Shown piece after piece: positions 56,898 to 64,000 of a stretch of DNA of 64,000 nucleotides. Within the stretch, counting starts at the first letter, position 1. Every line of letters starts with the position of its first letter. The notes under the pieces were generated by a model. It did no database searches. It was not told the DNA's origin and saw only the letters and a list, made by a program, of their open reading frames with translations. Source of the stretch: Deinococcus sonorensis KR-87 (GTDB lineage Bacteria > Deinococcota > Deinococci > Deinococcales > Deinococcaceae); assembly GCF_040256395.1 (NCBI RefSeq), contig NZ_CP158299.1, positions 268,501-332,500 of the forward strand. Reading direction: 5' to 3'. A program made the translations under genes and the position numbers.

Positions 56898-57287
56898 TCA
56901 GTCCAGAATGCGCTTCAGGTGCAGGTAGATCTCGTACCAGTCACCTTTGTCGCGGGGACGCTTGCCACGCAGCTCAATGCGCGACAGGGTGCGGACCCAG
57001 TCGGGGGTCAGGTGGCCGCCCAGCACCGGGTCGGCCACCAGATCGGCCAGCCCCTTGGGCAGCGAGCCCTCGCTGTTCTGACCGTAGAACTCGACCCCTT
57101 CCAGCAGGTCGTGCACCGAGATGCGGTACGCCCCGGCCAGCGTCTGGAGGGTGTCCAGGCTTGGGTTGGTGCGTCCACGCTCCAGGTCAGAAAGATAAGG
57201 CACACTGATCCCGGCCGTCTCGGCGACGTCCTTCAGCCGCAGCCCGCGTTCACTGCGCAGCTCGCGCAACCGTTCATGTAGTTTCAT
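56898..57287 (-). CDS. ddrO: Radiation/desiccation response repressor DdrO
   Basis: 129 residues from ATG 57287 (GGAGGTGG upstream). N-terminal [47 protein letters not shown]-terminal DdrO-specific dimer domain: [20 protein letters not shown] and [13 protein letters not shown]. DdrO represses DNA-repair genes through the 17-bp RDRM palindrome and is cleaved by the metalloprotease IrrE/PprI after DNA damage. Neither irrE nor classical RDR genes are beside it. Its order with ppaC and an slpA-like gene resembles the D. radiodurans chromosome as I recall it. Confidence 0.93.
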   Translation of the reverse strand: MKLHERLRELRSERGLRLKDVAETAGISVPYLSDLERGRTNPSLDTLQTLAGAYRISVHDLLEGVEFYGQNSEGSLPKGLADLVADPVLGGHLTPDWVRTLSRIELRGKRPRDKGDWYEIYLHLKRILD

Positions 57288-57393
57288 CTCCACCTCCTTG
57301 GCTTGGCTGCGGCGACCTTCACGTCGCTCGCCTGACCCGTCTCCTGCAGCTCGCCGCACTTGGCTATTTGCAGAATTCGGGTCATGTGATCGG

Positions 57394-57422
57394 AGTGTAG
57401 CACCGGCCTGGAATCCGGTCAA
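57394..57422 (-). promoter_or_regulatory. Predicted ddrO promoter
   Basis: Minus strand TTGACC (57417-57422), 17-bp spacer, TACACT (57394-57399), giving a ~100-base leader. No exact RDRM palindrome overlaps it. Confidence 0.6.
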
Positions 57423-57462
57423 GACAGAATACGCCGCTCCGCTTCTTGATTTTGCCGAAGCG

Positions 57463-57479
57463 ATACGTTAGCATCGTAA
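57463..57479. promoter_or_regulatory. RDRM-like 17-bp palindrome
   Basis: ATACGTTAGCATCGTAA has partly symmetric arms and fits the RDRM layout (TTAYG...CRTAA) at about 10 of 12 arm positions. It overlaps the -10 (TAGCAT, 57469-57474; TTGATT -35 17 bases upstream) of the 57507 gene. A weak match that needs binding data. Confidence 0.4.
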
Positions 57480-57506
57480 CCAGAAGCAGGATTTCGGAGG
57501 GAAAGT

Positions 57507-57758
57507 ATGCGCGTACTGGAAGTGATCGCGGAAAGCATCAAGGTCGGTCAGGCCCACCCCACCGTGGTGCTGAACACGCTGATCGAGACCGAGAACGGAG
57601 GTGGACTGGGTGCCGTGCGTCAGCTGGAGCGCCAGCTTTCGCTCAGCGCCCGGTCGCTGGAGGCCCGTCAGCATCCCCACCACGCGCTGGCCCAGGCCTG
57701 GCTGAATGCCACCCGCGCCTATCTGATCACGCAGGCAGAGCACCGCCGGGCCGTCTGA
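57507..57758 (+). CDS. Small conserved-type protein divergent from ddrO
   Basis: 83 residues with GGAGGG upstream of the ATG. MRVLEVIAESIKVGQAHPTV, VRQLERQLSLSARSLEARQH and ALAQAWLNATRAYLITQAEH suggest an all-helical protein. Its promoter is overlapped by the RDRM-like site, so it may belong to the radiation-response regulon. Not recognised as a named Ddr/Ppr protein. Confidence 0.65.
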   Translation: MRVLEVIAESIKVGQAHPTVVLNTLIETENGGGLGAVRQLERQLSLSARSLEARQHPHHALAQAWLNATRAYLITQAEHRRAV

Positions 57759-57765
57759 ACACCGG

Positions 57766-57812
57766 CAAGCAGAAGGGGGAAGGCCAAAAGCGCCTTCCCC
57801 CTTCTGCTTGCT
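57766..57812. terminator. Strong bidirectional terminator
   Basis: Bases 57766-57785 pair with 57793-57812, a 20-bp stem with a short loop, between convergent genes. Confidence 0.85.
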
Positions 57813-57820
57813 GCTGCCGT

Positions 57821-59306
57821 TCAATCCAGGCGGTAGATGTCGGTGTACTTCTGCTCCAGATACTGCACGTAACTGTCCGCGCTGAGCGGCCGGCCGGTGG
57901 CCTGCACAGTCAGCTCCACCGGCGTCAGGCTGCGGCCGTACTGGTGCACGTTGGTTACCAACCACTCGCGCAGCAGGCCATACTCGGCCTGCTGCACCTC
58001 TGCCTCGATGGCCGGGTCCTGGCGGGCGGCGTCCAGCAGCTGCACACTCAGCAGGTTGCCGAGCGTATAGGTCGGGAAGTACCCGATCAGGCCGGCCGAC
58101 CAGTGCACGTCCTGCAGCACGCCATGCGCGTCATCGGGCGGGGTGATGCCCAGGAACTCCTGCATCCGGGCATTCCAGGCCTCCGGCAGGTCCCGCACCT
58201 GCAGGGTGCCTTCCAGCAGGCTCAGCTCCAGCTCGAAGCGCAGCATGATGTGGAAGTTGTAGGTGACCTCGTCGGCCTCCACCCGGATCAGATCCGGGCG
58301 CACCCGGTTGACGGCCCGGTACATCGATTCGGCGTCCTGCCCCTGCGCCACCTCCGGGGCCACCGCCGCCAGCTCCGGAAAGTAGCGCTGCCAGAAGGGC
58401 CGCGACCGGGCCAGCAGGTTCTCGAACATCCGCGACTGGCTCTCGTGAACACCCAGGCTGGCGCCCCGGCCCAACGGCGTGCGCTCCCACTCGGCCCCCA
58501 CCCCGTGCTCGTACATGGCGTGGCCGGTCTCGTGCCAAGTCCCGAACAGGCTCATCGGGAAGTAGGTCTCGTCGAAGCGGGTGGTGATCCGCAGGTCATT
58601 GCGGCTGAAGTTGATCTGGAACGGGTGAGCCGATACATCCAGCCGTGCGAAGTCCGGCAGCAGCCCAAACGCCTCGCGCGCCACCTTCAGGCTGAACTCG
58701 CGCTGGGCTGCCGCTGAAAATGGTCGGCGCAGCACCGTGTAGTCGGCCGCGTCCCCGGCCGCCGTGATGCGGCGCAGCAGCGGCAGCGTGCGGTCGCGCA
58801 GATCGGCGAAGACGCTCCGCACCTCCGCCGCCCGCATGCCCGGCTCGTACTCGTCCAGCAGCGCGTCGTAGGGATGGTCCTGATACCCGATCAGGTCCGC
58901 GGTGCGCCGGGCGAAGTCCATCATCCGCTCCAGATGCGGTGCGAACAGCTGAAAGTCCGAGGCAGAGCGGGCGGCCACCCAGGCGTGGTGCGCCTCGCTC
59001 TGGGCCAGGGTCCGCGCCTCCACGAACTCGGTGGGCAGGCGCCCGGCCCGTTCATAGTCGCGCCGTCGTCACCGTCACCAGCCGCCGGTCGGCGTCGCTG
59101 CCCGGCTGCGCGGCGTCCAGCAGTTCGCCCAGACGCGGCGCGGTGAACATCGTGTGTCCCAACCCGGCGAGTGTGGCCAGCTGCTGGCCACGCACCGGAG
59201 CTGCCGCCGGAGGCATTTGGGTCTCCTGATCCCACGACATCAGCGCTTCCGCCGCATTCAGATCCGAAACTTGCCCCAGCAGCTGCCGCAATTCGTTCAT
59301 GCTCAT
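57821..59306 (-). pseudogene. M32-family metallocarboxypeptidase, one extra base
   Basis: ~494 residues when joined. N-terminal part (MNELRQLLGQVSDLNAAEAL, LMSWDQETQMPP) and main part with the zinc site GTWHETGHAMYEHGVG (HEXXH), the downstream Glu in GVHESQSRMFENLLARS, and RVEADEVTYNFHIMLRFELE are typical of thermostable carboxypeptidase Taq. The frames break near 59063, where an extra G in ACGACGGCGCGAC separates VTVTT from RDYERAGRLPTEFVEA. All catalytic residues are present; an assembly error is likely. Confidence 0.88.
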
Positions 59307-59359
59307 GGCCGCAGGCTAGCGCGGGCCGCCGCTGCCTCCGCCATATGGCGGATCAATCG

Positions 59360-60601
59360 CTACTGCCAGCGTTCCCGCGTCCCGGCCGCCTCGCCCAGCA
59401 GCAGCGGACGCAACTCACCGATCAGGTAGAGGCTGCCACAGGCCACACTCAGGCCGGGTGGCAGCAGCCCCAGCGCCTCTTGCGGGCTGCCGGCCAGCTG
59501 CACCGGCACCTGAAAGAGCGGCGCCAGGCTGGCAGGATCGGCGGCGCGTGGGCTGAGCTGGGCACGCGTCAGGATCACCGAGGCCATCACCGGCCGAAGC
59601 TGCTCCACCACGCCCGCCACGTCCTTGTCGGCCGCGCTGCCGAACACGAACGGGAGCGGCGGCACCGCCAGCGCCTGCAGCGCCGCAGACAACGCCGCCG
59701 CTCCGTCCGGATTGTGCGCGCCGTCGAGCAACACCTCGCGGCCCTGCCAGCTCAGCCGTTCCATCCGGCCCGGCCAGCGGACCGTGCGCGCTCCGGTGGC
59801 GATGGCGGCCTCATCCAGGCCCAGCCGCTGGGCCGCCAGCGCCGCCAGCGCCGCATTCCGGGCACCATGTTCGCCCAACAGGGGCGTCTGAAACGACAGG
59901 AGGCCACCCGGCGAACGGAGCCGCACTTCCCAGCCGCTCCAGCCGAGCGGCCGGGCCTCCAGCTGCGCCTCCCTGTCCAGCGCCCAGAGGTCAGCGCCCC
60001 GGCGGTCCAGCAGCGGCCACAGCGCCGCGGCCACCCCAGTGACCGCCGGACGCCCGGTCCGCAGGATGCCCGCCTTCTCGGTGGCGATGGCCTCGTGCGT
60101 GTGGCCCAGCAGATCGGTGTGGTCCAGGCCCACCGAAGTGATGACGCTCAGCACCGGCTCCAGCGCGTTGGTGGCATCAAGCCGCCCACCCAAGCCCACC
60201 TCCATCACAGCCAGCTCTACCCCAGCTTCGGCAAACAGCACACAGCCGAGCGCCACCACGATCTCGAAGAAGCTGGCCTCCAGCCCTTCGGCGAGCGGCC
60301 GCACCCGGCCCAGCGCGGCCAGCACCGTGGCTTCCGGCAATTCTTGCCCATCTACCAAGAAGCGTTCCTGAAAGTGGGTCAGGTGTGGGCTGGTAAAGAG
60401 ACCGGTCCGCTGGCCTCCGGCAGTGAGCATGCTGGCCAGCGTAGCCGAGGTGCTGCCTTTGCCGTTGGTGCCCCCTACCAGCACGGCCCGGAAGGCCTGC
60501 TGCGGATCACCCAGCCGCTGCAGCAGGGCCCGCACCCGTGTCAGGCCCGGGTGAATGCCCACCCGTTGCCGGGCATACAGCCAGTCCAGGTCAGTGGACA
60601 T
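59360..60601 (-). CDS. folC: Folylpolyglutamate / dihydrofolate synthase
   Basis: 413 residues of the Mur-ligase superfamily. P-loop VGGTNGKGSTSATLASML, LFTSPHLTHFQERF, VMEVGLGGRLDATNAL, SVGLDHTDLLGHT and VLLDGAHNPDGAAAL are all FolC signatures. Adds glutamate to folates (and to dihydropteroate if bifunctional). Starts seven bases before the ppaC stop region and is probably in one transcript with it. Confidence 0.94.
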   Translation of the reverse strand: MSTDLDWLYARQRVGIHPGLTRVRALLQRLGDPQQAFRAVLVGGTNGKGSTSATLASMLTAGGQRTGLFTSPHLTHFQERFLVDGQELPEATVLAALGRVRPLAEGLEASFFEIVVALGCVLFAEAGVELAVMEVGLGGRLDATNALEPVLSVITSVGLDHTDLLGHTHEAIATEKAGILRTGRPAVTGVAAALWPLLDRRGADLWALDREAQLEARPLGWSGWEVRLRSPGGLLSFQTPLLGEHGARNAALAALAAQRLGLDEAAIATGARTVRWPGRMERLSWQGREVLLDGAHNPDGAAALSAALQALAVPPLPFVFGSAADKDVAGVVEQLRPVMASVILTRAQLSPRAADPASLAPLFQVPVQLAGSPQEALGLLPPGLSVACGSLYLIGELRPLLLGEAAGTRERWQ

Positions 60602-60607
60602 CCGGCC

Positions 60608-61546
60608 TCAGCCCTGGGCGGCGAAGTGCGCTTCCAGTGTCGGCACCACCTGCTTCTTGCGGCTGATGCGCGCGCCCAGGTCCGCCACGTCATCGGCCGT
60701 CGGGGCCCCGAAGGCTGCCTGCACCACCTGCGCCTCCGTCCCAGAGGGCACCAGGGTGCGGTTCGTCTCGTTCAGGATGTCCACCACGCTCAGCAGCACC
60801 CCCGTCAGCCCGGACGCTTCCTTCTCACGGCGCATGGCCTCCAGCAGCTCTGGCTGGCGCCCAAAGACGTAGCCGGGATTGGTGGTCTCGATCACGCCCA
60901 GGCCCCAGCGCTGCCCATCAGCCCCGAAGGGAAACACCTTGTAATCCATCTGAAGCAGCTGATCGGCCGGCGTGTCGCCCAGGTCGCTCTTGGCCGCAAA
61001 CATCTGCATGGCGTAGCCGGTCACGTCATCAATGCCAGCAATGGGGGCCAGGAACGCCACCGCCTCGCGGTCCTGGGCCGTGGTGGTCGGGCTGCGGAAT
61101 TCCAGTGTGTCGCTCAGGATGGCGCTCAACATCAGCCGCGCATCCAGCGGCTCCACCGTCAGTCCAGCCTCCCGGTGCAGCTTCAGCAGCAGCGTCGCGG
61201 TGCAGCCGAGCGGCTCGAAGCGCAGCGTCGCCGGCTGGCTGGTGGTCAGGTCGCCCAACTTGTGGTGATCCACCACGTGCGTAACGCTCAGCTCCGCCAG
61301 ACCCGGCAGGCTCTGGGCGCTCTCATTGTGGTCCACCAGGGCCACCTCGCTGCCTGCCGGCAGATCGGTCAGCAGCGGCGGCACCTCCTGCCCTGCCTGA
61401 ACCAGAACAAAACGCGTCTCATTGTTGGGCTCGCCCAGCCGGTAGGCCGTGGCCGTCACACCCTGGCGGCTGAGCAGCCGGGCATAGACCAGGGCGGAAG
61501 TGATGGCGTCGGTGTCGGGGTTCAGGTGTCCAAATACAGCGGTCAT
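60608..61546 (-). CDS. ppaC: Manganese-dependent inorganic pyrophosphatase
   Basis: 312 residues of the DHH family, hydrolysing pyrophosphate in the cytoplasm. Metal motifs: FGHLNPDTDAITSA, ALVDHNESAQ, THVVDHHKLGD, and C-terminal SRKKQVVPTLEAHF (substrate-binding SRKKQ). ATG 61546 is preceded by TAGAAT at seven bases (leaderless), excluding the longer frame. Confidence 0.94.
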   Translation of the reverse strand: MTAVFGHLNPDTDAITSALVYARLLSRQGVTATAYRLGEPNNETRFVLVQAGQEVPPLLTDLPAGSEVALVDHNESAQSLPGLAELSVTHVVDHHKLGDLTTSQPATLRFEPLGCTATLLLKLHREAGLTVEPLDARLMLSAILSDTLEFRSPTTTAQDREAVAFLAPIAGIDDVTGYAMQMFAAKSDLGDTPADQLLQMDYKVFPFGADGQRWGLGVIETTNPGYVFGRQPELLEAMRREKEASGLTGVLLSVVDILNETNRTLVPSGTEAQVVQAAFGAPTADDVADLGARISRKKQVVPTLEAHFAAQG

Positions 61547-61598
61547 GCCAGCAATTCTACCTGCCAATCTTGCAGACAGGCGGCTCCCCAAAGCAAAA

Positions 61599-61616
61599 CC
61601 CCCGCCGAAGCGGGGG
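61599..61616 (-). terminator. Terminator of the S-layer-like gene
   Basis: CCCCCGC / GCGGGGG with a 4-base loop, followed on the minus strand by TTTTGCTTT. Confidence 0.85.
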
Positions 61617-61663
61617 CCATGCAGCCGCAGAGCGGCGGGGGTAAGCAGCTGAGCCAGTAAGGC

Positions 61664-64000
61664 TTAGAAGCTGACCTTGTAGCTGATCTTGAAGGTCTGG
61701 CCCACCGCGGCAGCGCCACCGGCGACACCGGCCGGGTTGACGGCGATCTGGTCGCCCGCCGCGTTGGTCTGGCTGAGGGTGTAACGGCCGTAGGCGAAGG
61801 CCAGGTCGTAGTAGTTGACCTCACCGTACAGACCGTTCTGGTTGGTGGTGACGCCGTTGGGGTCATCGGCGTAGAAGCCGGCCGTTCCCGCTGCATCCGC
61901 CGCAGGTACGTACGGGGTGTACGCACGGTTGACCGTGCGCAGACCGGCATAGTAGACCGCGAACTTGGTGTTGGGCAGCAGGAAGGAGTTCAACTTCACG
62001 CCCGCCACGTACTTCAGGCCGCTGGCCGTGTAGTTGGCCGTCGCCGCACCGTAGTCGTACGCACGGCTATAGTAGCCGACCTGACCTTCCAGGCTGGGCG
62101 CAAACAGAACCGGCAGAGTGTCGGTCGTGACCTTGGCGCCCACCGCGAAGGCGGTGCTGTTGGGGGTGCCAGCCGCCACGTCGGCCGCAGCATAGCGGTC
62201 GATGCCGAAGGCGCCCTTGACGTTGACGTTGGCGATGCCCAGCTTGGTGCCGTACAGCGCGTCGCCGTAGATGTAGCTGTTGCTGTAGGTGCTGGTGACG
62301 TTACGGTAGCGGCCGGCGTAGCCAAAGCGCAGGTCGAGGTTCTTGACCAGGGCGTTGGCGTCCTTACCGCTGTGCGAAAGCTCAACGCCATACTCGGTGT
62401 AGCAGTTCTTGTCGCTGAAGCTGGCCTGGCTGAAGGTCAGGGCGCCGCCCACAGCATCCACATCGCTGCCGTTGATGCCGGGGTGCTGGTCGCCACAGCC
62501 ACTCTGGTTGGTGAAGTCGTTCCCCGTGATGGCGAAGTAGCTGTTGTACACGCCGGTCTGGAACAGCCCATTGTCGCTCTGGGTGGCAGCACCACCGCGG
62601 GTCCCGGTCAGGCTGACGTGACGGTAGTAAGCTCCGAGCGAAAGCGCGAAGGGGGCACTCACGTCGGCGCGCACGCTGTAACGCGAGCCTTGATCGCCCG
62701 CCGTACCGGCCACCACCGGGGCAGCCGTACCGGTCAGCAGCTCCTCAAAGCCGCCGCGCACGGTCACCAGGTTGAAGAGGCTCACGCGGGCCGAGGCGCC
62801 ACGCTCCACGATGGCCGTGGGGTCGGTCGCGGTGGCGAAGGGGTTGCCAAACGGCTTGGAGGTGGTGCCAACGCTGTTGTTGACGTAGGCGCCCACCGCA
62901 ACCGGCCCCAGCACAGTTGCAATCTTGGCACCAAACCCGCTGCGGCCGGCCTTGTAAGGCGCGGTGCTGCCGTTGTCGGTGTCGGTCGGGTTGGCTTCCA
63001 TAATGCCGGCCAGCGCACCGTAGTTGCTGGTCACAGTCCGGTAGTTCAGGTCGTAGATCTTGACCGGACCCACCGAGCCGCTGGTCTTGATGTAGTACTC
63101 GCTGGCGATGTCAAGGTCGCCGGCGTAGGGCTTGATGCGGCTCAGGGCGTACTCGCTGTCCACCTGGAAGCCAGCAATCGCGCCGTGCAGGTCCGCGCCG
63201 AAAGCCGTCACGTCGCGAGCGCTGACGCCAGTCGCGAAAGCGTCGCCACCTTCCTGCGCCGCGTGGATACCGAAGGTCAGGGTACCGATCGGGGTGATCT
63301 GGGCGCGTACACCACGGTAGTACAGGTTGTCGCTGTTGGCGCCAGACTTGCTGCCATAGACGGCCTTGATGATCGGCTTGAAGGCGCCGAAGACCGGCAG
63401 CGTGCTGCCGTCCACCGTCACAATGAAGCCATCGCCACGACCGGTCTTGTCGTTGTCGAACAGATAGTCGCCGAACTTGAACTTCTGGCCACGACCAAAG
63501 TCCACGATGACCGGCGTGTTACCAACGGTGAAGTTGGCGGTAGCGTTCTTGAAGTAGAAGAACAGAGGGCGGTAGGTGTTGCCATCGCCAGCGCTGTACA
63601 GGTCGGGGTACACCGCGCTCGCCGGAGAACCGGCGGGGTTGGTCCCAGCCGCTGCCGTCGTGGTGGCGTCGCTCGGGTAGCCAGCGCGCACGCCGAAGGT
63701 CACGTCCAGCTTGTTGACGTTCAGGCCGCCAGCCGAAGGCACCAGCCAGCCGGTCTTGCCGCTCGTGCCGGAGCCGAGGCTGCCGCTGTTGGTAAAGTCG
63801 ATGGTGAAGTTCAGTGCCGTCTGGCCCTCAACGTGGGCCGCGCCGGGGCCGGTCGCAAAGCCGTACGCGCCAAGGTTCGGAGTCACCGACACCAGCGTGG
63901 AGCCGGTGGGAGCAACGTAGTCGGCCGGGTCACCAGTTCCGGTCACAGTCGTTACAACGCCCGTGGTGTTGTCCCGGATGGTCGCAGTGAAGTTGTTGTT
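61664..64000 (-). CDS. slpA: SlpA-like S-layer/outer-membrane beta-barrel protein, C-terminal part
   Basis: The frame is open to the right edge, so the N-terminus (where SLH domains would be expected) is missing; ~778 residues are visible. It is Gly/Ala/Ser/Tyr-rich with alternating amphipathic strands (VYNSYFAITGNDF, LFNLVTVRGGFEEL, YDLAFAYGRYTLSQ) and ends in TFKISYKVSF, with the terminal Phe typical of outer-membrane barrels. This matches the Deinococcus SlpA/HPI-associated protein. Two Cys residues (SGCGDQHPG and DKNCYTEYG) may form a disulfide. Confidence 0.88.
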   Translation of the reverse strand, partial: NNNFTATIRDNTTGVVTTVTGTGDPADYVAPTGSTLVSVTPNLGAYGFATGPGAAHVEGQTALNFTIDFTNSGSLGSGTSGKTGWLVPSAGGLNVNKLDVTFGVRAGYPSDATTTAAAGTNPAGSPASAVYPDLYSAGDGNTYRPLFFYFKNATANFTVGNTPVIVDFGRGQKFKFGDYLFDNDKTGRGDGFIVTVDGSTLPVFGAFKPIIKAVYGSKSGANSDNLYYRGVRAQITPIGTLTFGIHAAQEGGDAFATGVSARDVTAFGADLHGAIAGFQVDSEYALSRIKPYAGDLDIASEYYIKTSGSVGPVKIYDLNYRTVTSNYGALAGIMEANPTDTDNGSTAPYKAGRSGFGAKIATVLGPVAVGAYVNNSVGTTSKPFGNPFATATDPTAIVERGASARVSLFNLVTVRGGFEELLTGTAAPVVAGTAGDQGSRYSVRADVSAPFALSLGAYYRHVSLTGTRGGAATQSDNGLFQTGVYNSYFAITGNDFTNQSGCGDQHPGINGSDVDAVGGALTFSQASFSDKNCYTEYGVELSHSGKDANALVKNLDLRFGYAGRYRNVTSTYSNSYIYGDALYGTKLGIANVNVKGAFGIDRYAAADVAAGTPNSTAFAVGAKVTTDTLPVLFAPSLEGQVGYYSRAYDYGAATANYTASGLKYVAGVKLNSFLLPNTKFAVYYAGLRTVNRAYTPYVPAADAAGTAGFYADDPNGVTTNQNGLYGEVNYYDLAFAYGRYTLSQTNAAGDQIAVNPAGVAGGAAAVGQTFKISYKVSF

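Overview
The window is high-GC DNA from a Deinococcus species. The strongest evidence is a DdrO-type radiation-response repressor, an SlpA-like S-layer/outer-membrane barrel protein, an Mn-dependent pyrophosphatase next to it, and many genes whose -10 hexamer (TANNNT) lies only 5-8 nt upstream of the start codon, the leaderless arrangement known from Deinococcus. No species can be named from sequence alone.

About 1-17.7 kb is accessory DNA. It opens with a WD40-type gene fragment. Two different IS630-family elements follow, joined end to end through one shared TA, with a solitary end of the second element on the far side. Next come an NTF2-like gene and an integrated replicating element: a tyrosine recombinase, an XRE repressor beside a dyad operator, small orphan genes, three related lipoproteins, and a long leftward operon. 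That operon encodes an excisionase-like HTH protein, a 55-residue protein, a primase and a RepA-like ATPase, then a run of tiny genes coupled by 4-bp stop/start overlaps and an XRE-like protein. An AT-rich zinc-cluster gene diverges from the operon across another perfect operator dyad. An IS5-family element lies near the right end. The boundary is a 3' fragment of tRNA-Lys with its own terminator, a typical attachment-site scar. No capsid, terminase or conjugation genes are visible, so the element looks like a phage satellite or integrated plasmid. Two diverged copies of a ~105 bp sequence in inverted orientation, built from TGTGGCAGT-type boxes, sit in front of the integrase and at the primase/ATPase junction; they are the best candidates for its replication or control sites.

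About 17.8-64 kb is chromosomal: a GH2 enzyme, tRNA-Ile, dGTPase, PfkA, RsmI, RlmH, MscL, a DUF512 radical-SAM protein, CDP-alcohol transferase, Nudix, SDR, AlkA, TrxB, tRNA-Leu and tmRNA. A GH16 glucanase/LacI-regulator pair with matching operators follows, then an LptA/LptC-like trio, TatD, and a MarR-TolC-TolC-MFP-RND efflux operon. The end carries a kinase, HolA, a cluster of small genes, arginase, DdrO, an M32 carboxypeptidase, FolC, PpaC and the S-layer-like protein that runs off the right edge.

Several conserved genes carry single-base frameshifts. Four chromosomal ones (GH2, GH16, the efflux adaptor, M32) are all one-base gains, three of them at the same octamer, which points to systematic sequence error. 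The integrase and primase each lack one base.
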